Shown: piece after piece, positions 1 to 9,127 of the stretch
Numbering within the stretch: the first letter of the stretch is position 1
Layout: each line of letters begins with the position of its first letter
Assembly (NCBI RefSeq): GCF_004000945.1
Contig: NZ_BIMF01000002.1
Span: 1-64,000, forward strand
Direction: 5' to 3'
Source: Paenibacillus lautus NBRC 15380
GTDB lineage: Bacteria > Bacillota > Bacilli > Paenibacillales > Paenibacillaceae
Length of the DNA stretch: 64,000 bases
Position numbers and translations under genes: made by a program
The notes under the pieces: generated by a model
Told to the model about the DNA's origin: nothing
What the model saw: only the letters and a program-made list of their open reading frames with translations
Database searches by the model: none

Positions 1-4
1 TAAA

Positions 5-29
5 AAAAGTCGCGCTGGGCGCGACTTTT
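5..29 (-). terminator. Rho-independent terminator of the sugar ABC operon
   Basis: Perfect 11-bp stem AAAAGTCGCGC / GCGCGACTTTT with a 3-nt loop. On the minus strand it is followed by a run of seven T (complement of positions 2-8). It lies just downstream of the isomerase gene, the last gene of the minus-strand operon. Confidence 0.9.
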
Positions 30-90
30 CTGCTATTCTGTTATTCCATATCTGTTTCCCTATGAGAATATAATTTCCGTACGAAACCAC

Positions 91-963
91 CTAGGCTTCG
101 TCCCATAACCGCTTCAGATTGTCCAAGCCCAACCGGGTTCCTTCCCTGCACTCCTCCATGCCCTCGAATTCCAGCGTAATATCTCCGTCATAACCGGATT
201 CTTTAATGAGCCGAAGAATTCGTCGCACGTCCAGATCACCCTGGCCGAAGATGGAGCCTCGAAGGTAATTGCCGTGGGAGGTTCGGAACCATTTCCCCCC
301 ACCCGGGTCCTGATCATATGGACGATAATAGAAGTCTTTCACATGGATGAGCGAGGCAAACGGCAAGTTGCGTTTCACGCCGACCAGCGGCTGCTCATCA
401 ACGCATAGAAAGTTCCCAATATCCAGGGTCGTCTTGAAGTTCTGGCGGTCGACAGCCTGCAGCACGCGCTGTACCCGGTCGCTCGCCTGTACGCTCACGC
501 CATGGTTCTCGATCGTGGTCGTAATCCCGTAACGGTCGGCGTAATCTGCAATATGACGACATCCTTCCACAATCATATCCAGATGGGTTTCCACATAATC
601 AATGCCCATCTTCTCCGGCGGCAGCGTGAATGCCGTCACGTCATGACGCATATGCTTCATTCCTAACCGATTCACCGTATCGACATGGCGTTTGATCCGC
701 TCAACCTCCGCATCGAAGGCGTCCCGGCTCTCCTGGACAAAATTAGCGGGCATGGAGTAGTTGGATAACGCGATGCCGGCTTCCGCCGCCCGCTCACGCA
801 CCGCATCGGCAAGCCCGGGATTATCCTCCAGCGTAAATCCGTAGGGCACAATCTCCATGTGCTGGCCGCCGTTCTCCGCGATCCAATCCACCACGTCCAG
901 CACCGTCATTTCGCCTGCGCGGATAGCCGGCAGCAAGCTGTAGGTGCTCACTCCAACCTTCAT
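91..963 (-). CDS. Sugar phosphate isomerase/epimerase, TIM barrel
   Basis: A 290-residue cytosolic protein of the xylose-isomerase-like / AP-endonuclease-2 TIM-barrel superfamily, which isomerises or epimerises sugars and sugar acids using a divalent metal. The usual metal-ligand places are visible in order: Glu in TTIENHGV, Asp in TTLDIGNFLCVD, His in LIHVKDF and Glu in ITLEFEGME near the C-terminus. Length is normal for the family and there is no signal peptide. The ATG has an AAAGGAGGG ribosome site. It is the last gene of the lpl-type sugar transporter operon, 15 bp after the binding-protein gene, so it probably processes the imported sugar. The exact substrate cannot be read from sequence. 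Confidence 0.85.
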   Translation of the reverse strand: MKVGVSTYSLLPAIRAGEMTVLDVVDWIAENGGQHMEIVPYGFTLEDNPGLADAVRERAAEAGIALSNYSMPANFVQESRDAFDAEVERIKRHVDTVNRLGMKHMRHDVTAFTLPPEKMGIDYVETHLDMIVEGCRHIADYADRYGITTTIENHGVSVQASDRVQRVLQAVDRQNFKTTLDIGNFLCVDEQPLVGVKRNLPFASLIHVKDFYYRPYDQDPGGGKWFRTSHGNYLRGSIFGQGDLDVRRILRLIKESGYDGDITLEFEGMEECREGTRLGLDNLKRLWDEA

Positions 964-978
964 CCTGCAATCCCTCCT

Positions 979-2649
979 TTATTTGCTTCTTCCATCATAA
1001 GCTTCCTGGTAGATTTCCAGGTAGCGGGCCACATTCATGGCCTCCAGCTGCTTCACGTAGCTATCCCAGTCCTTATCCAGATCGGCATCGCCGATCACGA
1101 AGCGGGCCATCATTTCATCCACGTAATCGTTGATCGTCTTGGACAGATCCGCTACCTCGGACGCCTGCTCGTTGGTTAGAAATAACGGCGGCACGGTGCT
1201 GACATCGGTTGGTTTGTAAGGTTCGTATTTATTTTTCGTCTCGTTGTACAATACGACTTCCAGGTCGTCGTCTCCTTTGGCAACAGCGCTCAGGCGGAAA
1301 TCATTTGTACGCAAACTCGGGCCGGTTTGAATCCAGGCAATATTTTGGACCGTGCCGTATGACTTCAGCTCAGACCAGACTGCAGGCTCCCCGTTAATGC
1401 CGATCTCTCCATCCTTCGCTTCCCGCCATTCCTGGTCCGGGCGGCCATACACGCTTCTCAGCGTATGCTCCCGCTCGTACAACCCATCCGCCCACCGCAG
1501 GGCAAGCTCAGGATGCTTGGCCTTCTTCGTGATGACAAATGCACCCGGATTCATTCCGGTGGAATCGAGAGCCGCATAGCGAACCCCATTCGGTCCCTTG
1601 AGCGGCGGCACGGTCTTATATTCCAACCATCTTCCGCTTTCGCCGAGGAGTTGGGTAAATATACCCTGATGGCCGCCGGTTGAAGCGCCCAGAATTACGG
1701 AATCGGGATTTTCCCCGATCTGGATCAGCTGATTGTCATCCTGCGTGAACGACTCCGGAGCGAGCAGTCCCTCAGCATACAGCTTATTCATATACCGCAA
1801 GCCTTCCCTCCACTCCGGTTTGTTGAAGGCAACGTCAAGCTTGTCGTCTTTTATGAATATATGCTTGTAACTTGAGCCGTAAACCGGATTATAGATGAAA
1901 GAATTCAACAAGAACGCATCGATGGAGGAGCTCCAGGATTTCGGTGAAATCGACAGCGGAATTTCATCCTGGATTCCATTGCCGTTCGGGTCTTGTTCTT
2001 TGAAAGCCTTCAGCACCTCGTACAGCTCATCGGTGGTTTCGGGCATTTTTAGATTGAGTTTCTTCAGCCAAGGCTCATAAATCCACATCTTCTGGCTCAT
2101 GGAGCAGTGATAACATTCATTCACTTCCGGAAGCGCATAGATATTGCCGTCGAGCGCCGTAATCGTGGATTGGATCTCCGGGTTCTCCTGGAACAATTTC
2201 TTCGTGTTCGGGCCCTGCTTCTCGATCAAATCATTCAATGGAAGAAAGGCGCCCTGCGAGCCGTAAATCATCTGCTGCGCCGGCGATATGTTCAAGCCCA
2301 TGATGACATCGGGATAATCCTCGCTGGCAAGAACGAGATTCAGCTTCTCCTGCATGCTCTGCTCCGGAACGACCTCCCACTCGATATGCACATTCGTTTT
2401 TTCTTCGTACCATTTGGTGAATTCATTCGTTTCGAAATTCTCGACCAGTGGATTTCCCCGCACCATTACCTTCAAGGTGGTTTTCTCTTGAACCAGCGGA
2501 TAGGTTCCCGGTTCGGATAATGCGATAGGCTCGGTGCCGGCTTTCTGCGCCTCATCCGCGCCCTTCGGGCTCTGTGAACCCGTGCAGCCTGCAAGAAGGA
2601 TACTAAATGCGGTGAAAGCACTCATGATAACCCGTGTTCTTTTTCTCAT
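979..2649 (-). CDS. ABC transporter sugar-binding lipoprotein (LplA-like)
   Basis: A 556-residue extracellular solute-binding protein, family 1, of the large LplA type common in Paenibacillus. The N-terminus is a lipoprotein signal (RKR, hydrophobic stretch, lipobox ILLAGC with Cys22), so the mature protein should be anchored outside the membrane and capture an oligosaccharide for the two permeases encoded upstream. A clear GGAGGG site precedes the ATG. The gene follows the lplC-type permease by 31 bp and precedes the isomerase by 15 bp, so all are probably one transcript. No ATPase gene is present, which is usual for this class because a shared MsmX-type ATPase energises several systems. Substrate unknown; plant or microbial polysaccharide fragments are a reasonable inference. 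Confidence 0.88.
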   Translation of the reverse strand: MRKRTRVIMSAFTAFSILLAGCTGSQSPKGADEAQKAGTEPIALSEPGTYPLVQEKTTLKVMVRGNPLVENFETNEFTKWYEEKTNVHIEWEVVPEQSMQEKLNLVLASEDYPDVIMGLNISPAQQMIYGSQGAFLPLNDLIEKQGPNTKKLFQENPEIQSTITALDGNIYALPEVNECYHCSMSQKMWIYEPWLKKLNLKMPETTDELYEVLKAFKEQDPNGNGIQDEIPLSISPKSWSSSIDAFLLNSFIYNPVYGSSYKHIFIKDDKLDVAFNKPEWREGLRYMNKLYAEGLLAPESFTQDDNQLIQIGENPDSVILGASTGGHQGIFTQLLGESGRWLEYKTVPPLKGPNGVRYAALDSTGMNPGAFVITKKAKHPELALRWADGLYEREHTLRSVYGRPDQEWREAKDGEIGINGEPAVWSELKSYGTVQNIAWIQTGPSLRTNDFRLSAVAKGDDDLEVVLYNETKNKYEPYKPTDVSTVPPLFLTNEQASEVADLSKTINDYVDEMMARFVIGDADLDKDWDSYVKQLEAMNVARYLEIYQEAYDGRSK

Positions 2650-2680
2650 AACGTCCCGCCCTCCTGAAATGATGGATGGT

Positions 2681-3577
2681 TTATCCCTTTAACGAACCGA
2701 TCATGACCCCTTTGACAAAAAACTTCTGCAAGAACGGATAAACGATCAACAGCGGAACTGAAGTGACCACGATCAGCGAATATTTCAGCAGCTCCCGCAG
2801 CCCTTGCCGGGCCGCAGCGGTTTTAGCGTCGCCGAGCATTTCGATATTGACCTCGTTCTGCACCAGAATATCGCGAAGCACCAGCTGCAGCGGGTACAAA
2901 TCCGCGCTCTTCAAATAGATCATGGCGTTGAAATATTGGTTCCAGTGTCCAACGGCATAGAATAGGGCAATGACGGCCAGAATCGGACCCGAAAGCGGCA
3001 GCACGATGCGCCACAGAAACCGGAAATCCGTACAGCCGTCCAGCTGCGAAGCCTCCAGCAATTCCGGGGGGATTGTCGTCTGGAAGTAGGTCCGCATGAT
3101 GATAACGTTCCACACCGACAGCGCCCCGGGAATCAGCATCGACCATACCGTGTCAATCATGCCGAGATCCTTCACCAGCAGGTAGGTCGGAATGAGCCCC
3201 CCATTGAACAGCATCGTGAACACGAACAGCAGCATGAACACGCTGCGGCCCCGAAAATCCTTGCGCGACAACGGGTACGCCGCCATGACGGACAGAATGA
3301 GATTGATCGAGGTGCCTGCCAGCGTATAGAACAGCGTGTTCATGAAGCCTTTGGCGACCATTGTATTTTTGAACACCGCACGGTAACCCTCGAGCGTCGG
3401 GTCGACTGGCCACAGCCATACCTTTCCCGACAAAACCGCGCTGCTGGAACTGAATGAGGCGCTGACTACATAAATCAGCGGATATAACACAACGATTAGG
3501 AAAACGGATAAAATGATGTAGTTGACCACCGTAAACACGCGGTCCGAGCCGGATTCTTTCATGGCAGGTGATTGCAT
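2681..3577 (-). CDS. Carbohydrate ABC transporter permease (LplC/YtcP type)
   Basis: A 298-residue inner-membrane protein with about six hydrophobic segments and the C-terminal KGVMIGSLKG tail typical of LplC/YtcP permeases (MalG-like). The EAA-type loop is visible as EASQLDGCTDFRFLWRIVLPLSGP, about two thirds along, and should dock the shared ATPase. The ATG has GGAGG six bases upstream. It sits 16 bp after the partner permease gene and 31 bp before the binding-protein gene. Together they form the heteromeric channel of the sugar importer. Confidence 0.9.
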   Translation of the reverse strand: MQSPAMKESGSDRVFTVVNYIILSVFLIVVLYPLIYVVSASFSSSSAVLSGKVWLWPVDPTLEGYRAVFKNTMVAKGFMNTLFYTLAGTSINLILSVMAAYPLSRKDFRGRSVFMLLFVFTMLFNGGLIPTYLLVKDLGMIDTVWSMLIPGALSVWNVIIMRTYFQTTIPPELLEASQLDGCTDFRFLWRIVLPLSGPILAVIALFYAVGHWNQYFNAMIYLKSADLYPLQLVLRDILVQNEVNIEMLGDAKTAAARQGLRELLKYSLIVVTSVPLLIVYPFLQKFFVKGVMIGSLKG

Positions 3578-3593
3578 ACATGTCCTCCCTTCC

Positions 3594-4505
3594 TTACCAA
3601 AGACTTTCCTGCTTCAGCTTTTTGGCCGTCTGATTCACGATCAGCAACAGCACGAAGCCGATGATTGCTTTAAACAACCCAATTGCCGTGGCATATGAGA
3701 AGTTCATCGCTTGAGATACCAATCCAACCTTGTACACGTACGTGTCAATGACTTCGGAAGAACGCAAATTCAGTGCGTTCTGCATTAACAGAATTTTCTC
3801 GAAGCCGGTCTCCAGCATTTGCCCCGTATTCAGAATGAGCAAAATAATGGCGATGGGCATGATGCCCGGGAGGTCAATATGGCGCATCCGCTGCATCTTC
3901 GTGGCTCCATCCATGACGGCTGCTTCATGGAGGGCCGGATCAATACCTGAAAGCGTTGCCAAAAAAATGATGCAGGAAAACCCGACATTCTGCCAAATAT
4001 GGGACCACACATAGATCGACTGAAACCAGGAAGCCTCCGCCATGAAATGAAACGGACCTATGCCGATCCAGCCGAGCATCGTATTGATGAGTCCCGTTCT
4101 TGGATCCATAAACTGCAGCATCAAGCCCACCAGTACGACCAGAGAGATGAAATAAGGCGCGTATGTAACCATCTGGACGGTATTCTTGAATCGCCGGTTC
4201 CTTACATAATTCAGTCCAAGCGCAAGCATAATGGGAAACGGAAAACTGGCTATCAGCGTGTACAAGCTGATGGAGAATGTGTTCTTCAGCAGTCGCCAGA
4301 ATTCATGCGATTGAAAGAAGCGTTCGAACTGGGCAAAGCCTACCCATGGACTTCCGTTGATCCCCTTCGTGACGTTGAACTCTTTAAACGCAATCTGCGC
4401 GCCGTACATCGGTACATACTTAAATATGATGATGTACAACAACGGGAGCAAAAAAAGCGCGTACAGTTGCCAGCTACGGATGATACTCTTCCAGCCACTC
4501 AGCAG
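3594..4505 (-). CDS. Carbohydrate ABC transporter permease (LplB type), probable CTG start
   Basis: MalF-like partner permease with about six transmembrane segments, the family hallmark KYVPMYGAQIAFK near the N-terminus, and the EAA loop HEAAVMDGATKMQRMRHIDLPGIMP. No ATG, GTG or TTG near the expected N-terminus has a ribosome site. The only in-frame TTG (4451) lies inside the first transmembrane segment. An in-frame stop at 4506-4508 is followed directly by two CTG codons (4505 and 4502), and GGAG sits six bases before the first. A CTG start giving about 303 residues restores the usual cytosolic N-terminus (WKSIIRSWQLYALF). Sequence error or a decayed start are alternatives. Confidence 0.8.
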   Translation of the reverse strand: MLSGWKSIIRSWQLYALFLLPLLYIIIFKYVPMYGAQIAFKEFNVTKGINGSPWVGFAQFERFFQSHEFWRLLKNTFSISLYTLIASFPFPIMLALGLNYVRNRRFKNTVQMVTYAPYFISLVVLVGLMLQFMDPRTGLINTMLGWIGIGPFHFMAEASWFQSIYVWSHIWQNVGFSCIIFLATLSGIDPALHEAAVMDGATKMQRMRHIDLPGIMPIAIILLILNTGQMLETGFEKILLMQNALNLRSSEVIDTYVYKVGLVSQAMNFSYATAIGLFKAIIGFVLLLIVNQTAKKLKQESLW

Positions 4506-4663
4506 TTACCACTCCAATCGTTAATGAATTCGTCCCGATCCGGTCCGTGATTGGAGTATATACAGCCGGGTTGATCGGCGTAAATCTTCATATTTCCGGT
4601 AGACTATTCAGAATTTTAGAATGGGCTGTTATTCACCAATCCGGCATTACGCATTTCTTAAGA

Positions 4664-6973
4664 TTAAGCATGGTCTCCGGCCCGGTGAAGGCGTCTATAC
4701 TCGGTAGCGCTGATGCCATTTACCCGTTTAAACGCCCGGCTGAAGGTGTTGAGCGACAGATAACCACAAGCTCCAGCGATGTCACTTACCGGCTTGTCGC
4801 TCGCCGCCAACTCCCGCTTTGCCTCATCCATTCGGAGCTTCTCGAGATACTCCGAGAAATTCAAACCCGTCTGCTCCTTGAAGAAGTAAGATACGTATGC
4901 TTCGGAGGTGCGGGTTTCCCGGGCGAGCGTGGATAAACTCAGATCGCTCTCTCCATAGTGGTTCTCGATATGGGTAAGGAGCCGGTTCGTTAAATGATCA
5001 TTGTGACTCTTCTTCCTCTCCTCGTTCTTCAGGCAGAGCCGAGTGAATGCGGTGTAGAGAATATTCATAGCTTCGGCAGGAGGCATGACCGGGTTTATCG
5101 CTCGGATGACAGCGTCCATTTCCTCCGTTCTGCCGCTTCCATCATTTCCTGTCTGTTCGCAGCATTTCATCAAGGTACCGCTAAGCTCCTGGGTAAGGAG
5201 CTTCTCCACGGCCATCGGCAATTGCCGCTCCGCTCTGTTCTTCTCCTTGATCTGCAGCAGAAGCTGCTGTGTCTCATCCAGATTGCCTGCCTTCACAAGC
5301 TGTATCAGCCTCATCTCTTCATCGGCCGGGTAATAATAGGAGAAGGCCGGCGTATCCATTTCAGCATGATATAAGATAGGAGTCTTCTCGCTCCATCCCG
5401 CGTGATGAAGCACAAACCTGGCCTCCCCGTAGGAGCGGTATAGCTCAGCAACGCTGGACTGGCATTCTCCTACTGCCAGATACAAACCCGTATCTGAGAT
5501 TCCGCTCAAATGCTTATAAATTACCTGTACATTCGCTCGCATCTGTGTCGTAAAATCCGCGTTGTCGGCTGCTGTTCCCGACAGGATCAGGACCAATTGG
5601 TTTTCACCAAAATCATGCAGCAGCACCCTCTCCCCGCATAACGCTTGAATCCGGTCACGGATGTTGATTTTTACAATATCGAGTTCCATCAGCATCTCTT
5701 CCATAAACGGCTCCTGGTATCCCCGAATATGAAGAAGAGCAACCGCATGGTGAGATCCCCGAAGTTGGACTTGTGCGTGCTCCATGGCAGCATCTATCTC
5801 TTGCATCGATGTGAAGCTTCCTTTCAGAAGCCTGTCAACCACGACATTTCGCAGCATCGGAATCTGTTCTTCCAACCGCTCCTTCAGCGTATCATGACTT
5901 TCAATCAGCTCGGACACGGAATGTCCGATATAATCAACGGCGTTACGAGAAACCACATGCTTTGCATCCCGACGCGATGACGGCAGAAGCTGGAGGATCT
6001 TAAGGAATGGTCTGCTGCTTCGATATGCAAAATAGCCGGCGATCCCAAGCCCCAGCAGAAGAGCCGTGATAAAAATCGTCAATGTCAGCTGTTTGATATA
6101 ATTTACCTTTTGCAGCACCACGGATTTCGGTTGAGCGGATACATAGCTCCAGCCATTGTATTTGGACGTGGATTGCGTCACCAGCATTTCCTGACCGCCC
6201 AATCGGATATGGGAGTAGCCCCCTCGTTTGGGAAGCGCTTTCAAAATATCCGGTTCTTTCAAACCAATAGAACTGATCAGGTTGCCGTTCTGATCCGCGA
6301 TGTAGGCAAACCCCTCTTGTTCCGGATCGACTTTTCGAAGCATGTCCTGAATCTGCATGTTGTTGATCAGTACAGTGACAACTCCACTGCTCCTTTTGTT
6401 CCCGAAGGATTGCATGTAGCTGACAACCGAGTAAGGTTTGCCTTCATACACGACCGAATGGCCTGGGGCATACGTTTTATAATGATACTGCCCAAACAGA
6501 GCTTGCTTCCACTCGCTTAATGACTGGTCGTCATAGCGCAGCTGCAAACGATAATACTGGTCCACCGTATACACCTTACGAGGTGAAACGATCATGTTGC
6601 TGTTCCTGTAAGCGATGTAATAATCCAAGATGAAATGATTAAACAATTTGTAATTAAACAAACTCTTTTCCAAATCCCATAGACGGTAAGGACCTGTTCC
6701 CGCAAACGGTTCTTTCTCAAATTGAAAAGACAGCACCTTCGATTCGCTCGACATCTGCCGTGCCATGTTCTCGATTTCGGCAAATCTCTGATCCAGCGCT
6801 TCCTGGATTTGCTGCAGAGCGGCGGAGGTGCTTCTCACCGTCTCACTTTCGATAAGCCCTGCAGTCTTCTCATAAGCAAACCATCCAACCAATAGGGAGC
6901 CCACCAAAATGACAGCATACGGTATGAAAAATCGAACCAGCAGCGCGGCCTTCTCCCCGGAAACGGATTTCAC
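4664..6973 (-). CDS. Membrane-anchored AraC-family transcriptional regulator
   Basis: A 769-residue sensor-regulator: transmembrane segment at about residues 12-35, a long extracytoplasmic sensing region (Cache-like, about 36-290), a second transmembrane segment near 296-318, then a cytosolic linker and a C-terminal AraC helix-turn-helix pair (about 670-765, ending GISATEYRRLHRAG). The GTG start has an AAGGGGG site. This architecture is standard in Paenibacillus next to LplABC sugar importers, where the outer domain senses a sugar or a loaded binding protein and the AraC domain activates the transporter genes. It is transcribed in the same direction as the transporter, 158 bp before the LplB-type gene, so that gap should hold the target promoter. 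Confidence 0.9.
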   Translation of the reverse strand: MKSVSGEKAALLVRFFIPYAVILVGSLLVGWFAYEKTAGLIESETVRSTSAALQQIQEALDQRFAEIENMARQMSSESKVLSFQFEKEPFAGTGPYRLWDLEKSLFNYKLFNHFILDYYIAYRNSNMIVSPRKVYTVDQYYRLQLRYDDQSLSEWKQALFGQYHYKTYAPGHSVVYEGKPYSVVSYMQSFGNKRSSGVVTVLINNMQIQDMLRKVDPEQEGFAYIADQNGNLISSIGLKEPDILKALPKRGGYSHIRLGGQEMLVTQSTSKYNGWSYVSAQPKSVVLQKVNYIKQLTLTIFITALLLGLGIAGYFAYRSSRPFLKILQLLPSSRRDAKHVVSRNAVDYIGHSVSELIESHDTLKERLEEQIPMLRNVVVDRLLKGSFTSMQEIDAAMEHAQVQLRGSHHAVALLHIRGYQEPFMEEMLMELDIVKINIRDRIQALCGERVLLHDFGENQLVLILSGTAADNADFTTQMRANVQVIYKHLSGISDTGLYLAVGECQSSVAELYRSYGEARFVLHHAGWSEKTPILYHAEMDTPAFSYYYPADEEMRLIQLVKAGNLDETQQLLLQIKEKNRAERQLPMAVEKLLTQELSGTLMKCCEQTGNDGSGRTEEMDAVIRAINPVMPPAEAMNILYTAFTRLCLKNEERKKSHNDHLTNRLLTHIENHYGESDLSLSTLARETRTSEAYVSYFFKEQTGLNFSEYLEKLRMDEAKRELAASDKPVSDIAGACGYLSLNTFSRAFKRVNGISATEYRRLHRAGDHA

Positions 6974-7140
6974 CGCTTTATTCCCCCTTTCATCCCTTCA
7001 GATATGATCCAATATAACAAAGAAAACATCGTATAGTCAGTAGACCAAAAGGCGCTCTTTAAGCATCAATCATGATCCCCGTTTTCATCGCAAGTGGGTA
7101 TGATCTAATATTTGGAGACTGTCGGCATTTCATCCGTAAA

Positions 7141-7170
7141 TTGGTTATCTCCTTCTCCTTCCCTTATACT
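7141..7170 (+). promoter_or_regulatory. Putative sigma-A promoter of the P450 gene
   Basis: TTGGTT at 7141-7146 and TATACT at 7165-7170, 18 bp apart, about 39 bp before the P450 ATG. It resembles the vegetative consensus TTGACA-N17-TATAAT. Sequence match only. Confidence 0.5.
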
Positions 7171-7208
7171 GGATATGAAACTATCATTTTCGAGAGGAGA
7201 CCATACCG

Positions 7209-8402
7209 ATGAATGTGAACGAATCTCTGAAAAATGCGTTGTTTACCAAAGAATTTACTCATAACCCTTATCCTGTGTACGAGAAATTGAGGCAAAGCGA
7301 TCCCATACTGAATCTGCAATTTCCGGATGGACGTTTCGGATGGCTGATCAGCAGTTACGCTGAAGCCGTTGAAGCACTCAAGGATGGCCGGTTCAGTAAA
7401 GACATCGCGAAAGCAATGGGGCAGGAACAGACCAGCGTGTTCAGCACTAATATGCTGTTCTCCGATCCACCGGATCACAAACGACTTCGCGGATTGGTCC
7501 AAAAGGGCTTTACTCCGCAGCGAATTGCGGATATGCGGGGCCATATTCAAGAGATCGCGGACAACCTGCTGGATGCTGTCTCCTCCAAAGACACCATGAA
7601 TCTTATTGACGAATATGCCTTTAAGCTTCCCATTATAGTAATCAGCGAGATTCTCGGCGTTCCTACCGAGGATCAGGACAAGTTCCGGGTATGGTCCAAT
7701 TCCATCATCGGCGCTTCCAACCAGGAAATGAACGAGCAAGTAGGTCAGCATATGAACGAGTTCATCGCTTATTTGAAGGACTGGTTTGCCAAGGTTCGCG
7801 AAAATCCCGGCGATGATATGATTAGTCAATTGGTCATTGCCGAGAATCAAGGTGAGCGCTTATCGGAACAAGAGCTGTATGGCGTCGTTACCTTAATGAT
7901 TATTGCCGGCCATGAAACTACGGTGAACCTCATCGGCAATGGCGTGCTCGCGCTATTGGAGCATCCGGAGCAGCGCCGGCTTCTGCAGGCGCAGCCCGAA
8001 CTCATTCATGGCGCTATTGAAGAAATGCTGCGCTACAACGGTCCCGTTGAATTCAGCACCTCCCGTTGGGCGGCGGAGGATATGGATTTTCATGGTGTTC
8101 ACATGAAGAAAGGCGACTTGGTTGTCATCGCTTTGAATTCTGCAAATCGGGATGCCTCCCAATTTGAGGACCCGGATATCTTTGATATCACCCGTGAGAA
8201 GAGCCAGCATTTAGCCTTTGGCAAAGGGATTCATCTCTGTCTGGGAGCCCCCCTCGCCAGACTGGAGGGTGAAATCGCAATCAACACGCTGCTCCGCCGC
8301 TACCCCAATTTTGAGCTTCAACGGGACATCGATGAGCTTGAATGGAGACCAGGTATGATCGTCCGCGGTGTGAGGGAGATTCCGATTTCTCTTCATGGCT
8401 AA
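7209..8402 (+). CDS. Cytochrome P450
   Basis: A 397-residue soluble bacterial P450 (heme monooxygenase), with all signature motifs: I-helix oxygen-activation motif AGHETT (residues 233-238), ExxR in EEMLRY, and the heme loop FGKGIHLCLG with the thiolate ligand at Cys344. It resembles Bacillus polyketide- and fatty-acid-type P450s (CYP107-like). The ATG has GGAG nine bases upstream. It stands alone: upstream is the divergent AraC-type gene, downstream a strong terminator, and no ferredoxin or reductase is adjacent, so electrons must come from elsewhere. Substrate cannot be assigned. Confidence 0.93.
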   Translation: MNVNESLKNALFTKEFTHNPYPVYEKLRQSDPILNLQFPDGRFGWLISSYAEAVEALKDGRFSKDIAKAMGQEQTSVFSTNMLFSDPPDHKRLRGLVQKGFTPQRIADMRGHIQEIADNLLDAVSSKDTMNLIDEYAFKLPIIVISEILGVPTEDQDKFRVWSNSIIGASNQEMNEQVGQHMNEFIAYLKDWFAKVRENPGDDMISQLVIAENQGERLSEQELYGVVTLMIIAGHETTVNLIGNGVLALLEHPEQRRLLQAQPELIHGAIEEMLRYNGPVEFSTSRWAAEDMDFHGVHMKKGDLVVIALNSANRDASQFEDPDIFDITREKSQHLAFGKGIHLCLGAPLARLEGEIAINTLLRRYPNFELQRDIDELEWRPGMIVRGVREIPISLHG

Positions 8403-8435
8403 TGCTCAACATTATGAATTTTGCTGCTGCCATGA

Positions 8436-8467
8436 AAAAGGCGAATCCTGTTAGGGATTCGCCTTTT
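8436..8467 (+). terminator. Terminator after the P450 gene
   Basis: Perfect 13-bp stem AAAAGGCGAATCC / GGATTCGCCTTTT with a 6-nt loop, 33 bp after the P450 stop. The T-rich 3' arm ends the hairpin. Confidence 0.85.
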
Positions 8468-8748
8468 GACTATGTTGATTTATTAAGACAAACAAAGTGT
8501 ATCTCCCGTTCATAAATATAGAAGATTCTAATCTTAGTAGAATAACATGAGCAGATGCAGATATCTCATGTATGCATCTATTAGAATAACTTGTATGGTT
8601 ACATATTAATTATTATGTAAACTTAACAACCTCGAGATTGACATTTCTCCTTTAGTTCAAATGCAGGAGTGAATAATAGTAAATTCCACCCTTTTTATCC
8701 AAATCACATCACTGTATTCTATTTAAAAGCCATTTTCAAGGAGGACTT

Positions 8749-8775
8749 ATGAAGCATTTCATAAACATCCAATAA
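8749..8775 (+). CDS. Possible 8-residue leader peptide MKHFINIQ
   Basis: ATG followed by seven sense codons and TAA, with AAGGAGG four bases upstream (a little tight but near consensus). It ends one base before a 14-bp perfect hairpin. This layout recalls translation-attenuation leaders in front of resistance genes, but no resistance gene follows. Expression is unproven. Confidence 0.3.
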   Translation: MKHFINIQ

Positions 8776-8776
8776 A

Positions 8777-8811
8777 CCAACCGTTTCCCCGTTAATTGGG
8801 GAAACGGTTGG
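8777..8811. other. Perfect 14-bp hairpin
   Basis: CCAACCGTTTCCCC (8777-8790), 7-nt loop, GGGGAAACGGTTGG (8798-8811). There is no U-run on the plus strand. On the minus strand it is followed by TTTATTGG, so it could be a weak terminator in that direction. It could equally be an attenuator stem paired with the adjoining mini-ORF. Confidence 0.6.
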
Positions 8812-9127
8812 TACTGTTCATGGGATATAACCGTGTCAAGCAGCCGAACTGACGTTCATTGTGGATGACAGTCTGACTTTCCCCCGCCTCAGAAACACCG
8901 TAACGTTCATGGAATCGCCGCAATCGAGGTGGTTCCCACCCGTTTGCACTTCCGGCAAATTTCATGAAGACTGGCATAAGTACAATCTGATCAAGGTGAC
9001 ATCGATAAGAACATACCGCTCTACCTCTTCTGGTTATTGATATGGTAAAAATGGGTAAACTTAGATAGTAGCACCCTTTTAAACCGATACACCTCGAATT
9101 TTTATAAACTGGAAGAGGATGAACCGA

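Larger units (their letters stand above)
8468..9127. other. 660-bp region without a convincing gene
   Basis: AT-rich stretch between the P450 terminator and the DUF2243 gene. It holds a TTGACA hexamer at 8639-8644 without a good -10, an 8-codon ORF with a ribosome site (8749-8775), and a perfect 14-bp hairpin immediately after it (8777-8811). A 61-codon ORF on the minus strand (8792-8977) resembles no family I know. The region may be a decayed leader or resistance-gene remnant, or simply regulatory DNA for the genes at 9128. Confidence 0.5.

Noticed and set aside
6229-6246. cre-like CcpA site (GGAAGCGCTTTCAA)
   Set aside because: It lies deep inside the AraC-type coding region and differs from the consensus at two fixed positions.
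8792-8977. 61-codon ORF on the minus strand
   Set aside because: It begins without a ribosome site, overlaps the perfect hairpin, and the sequence resembles no family I know. Probably chance or a decayed remnant.
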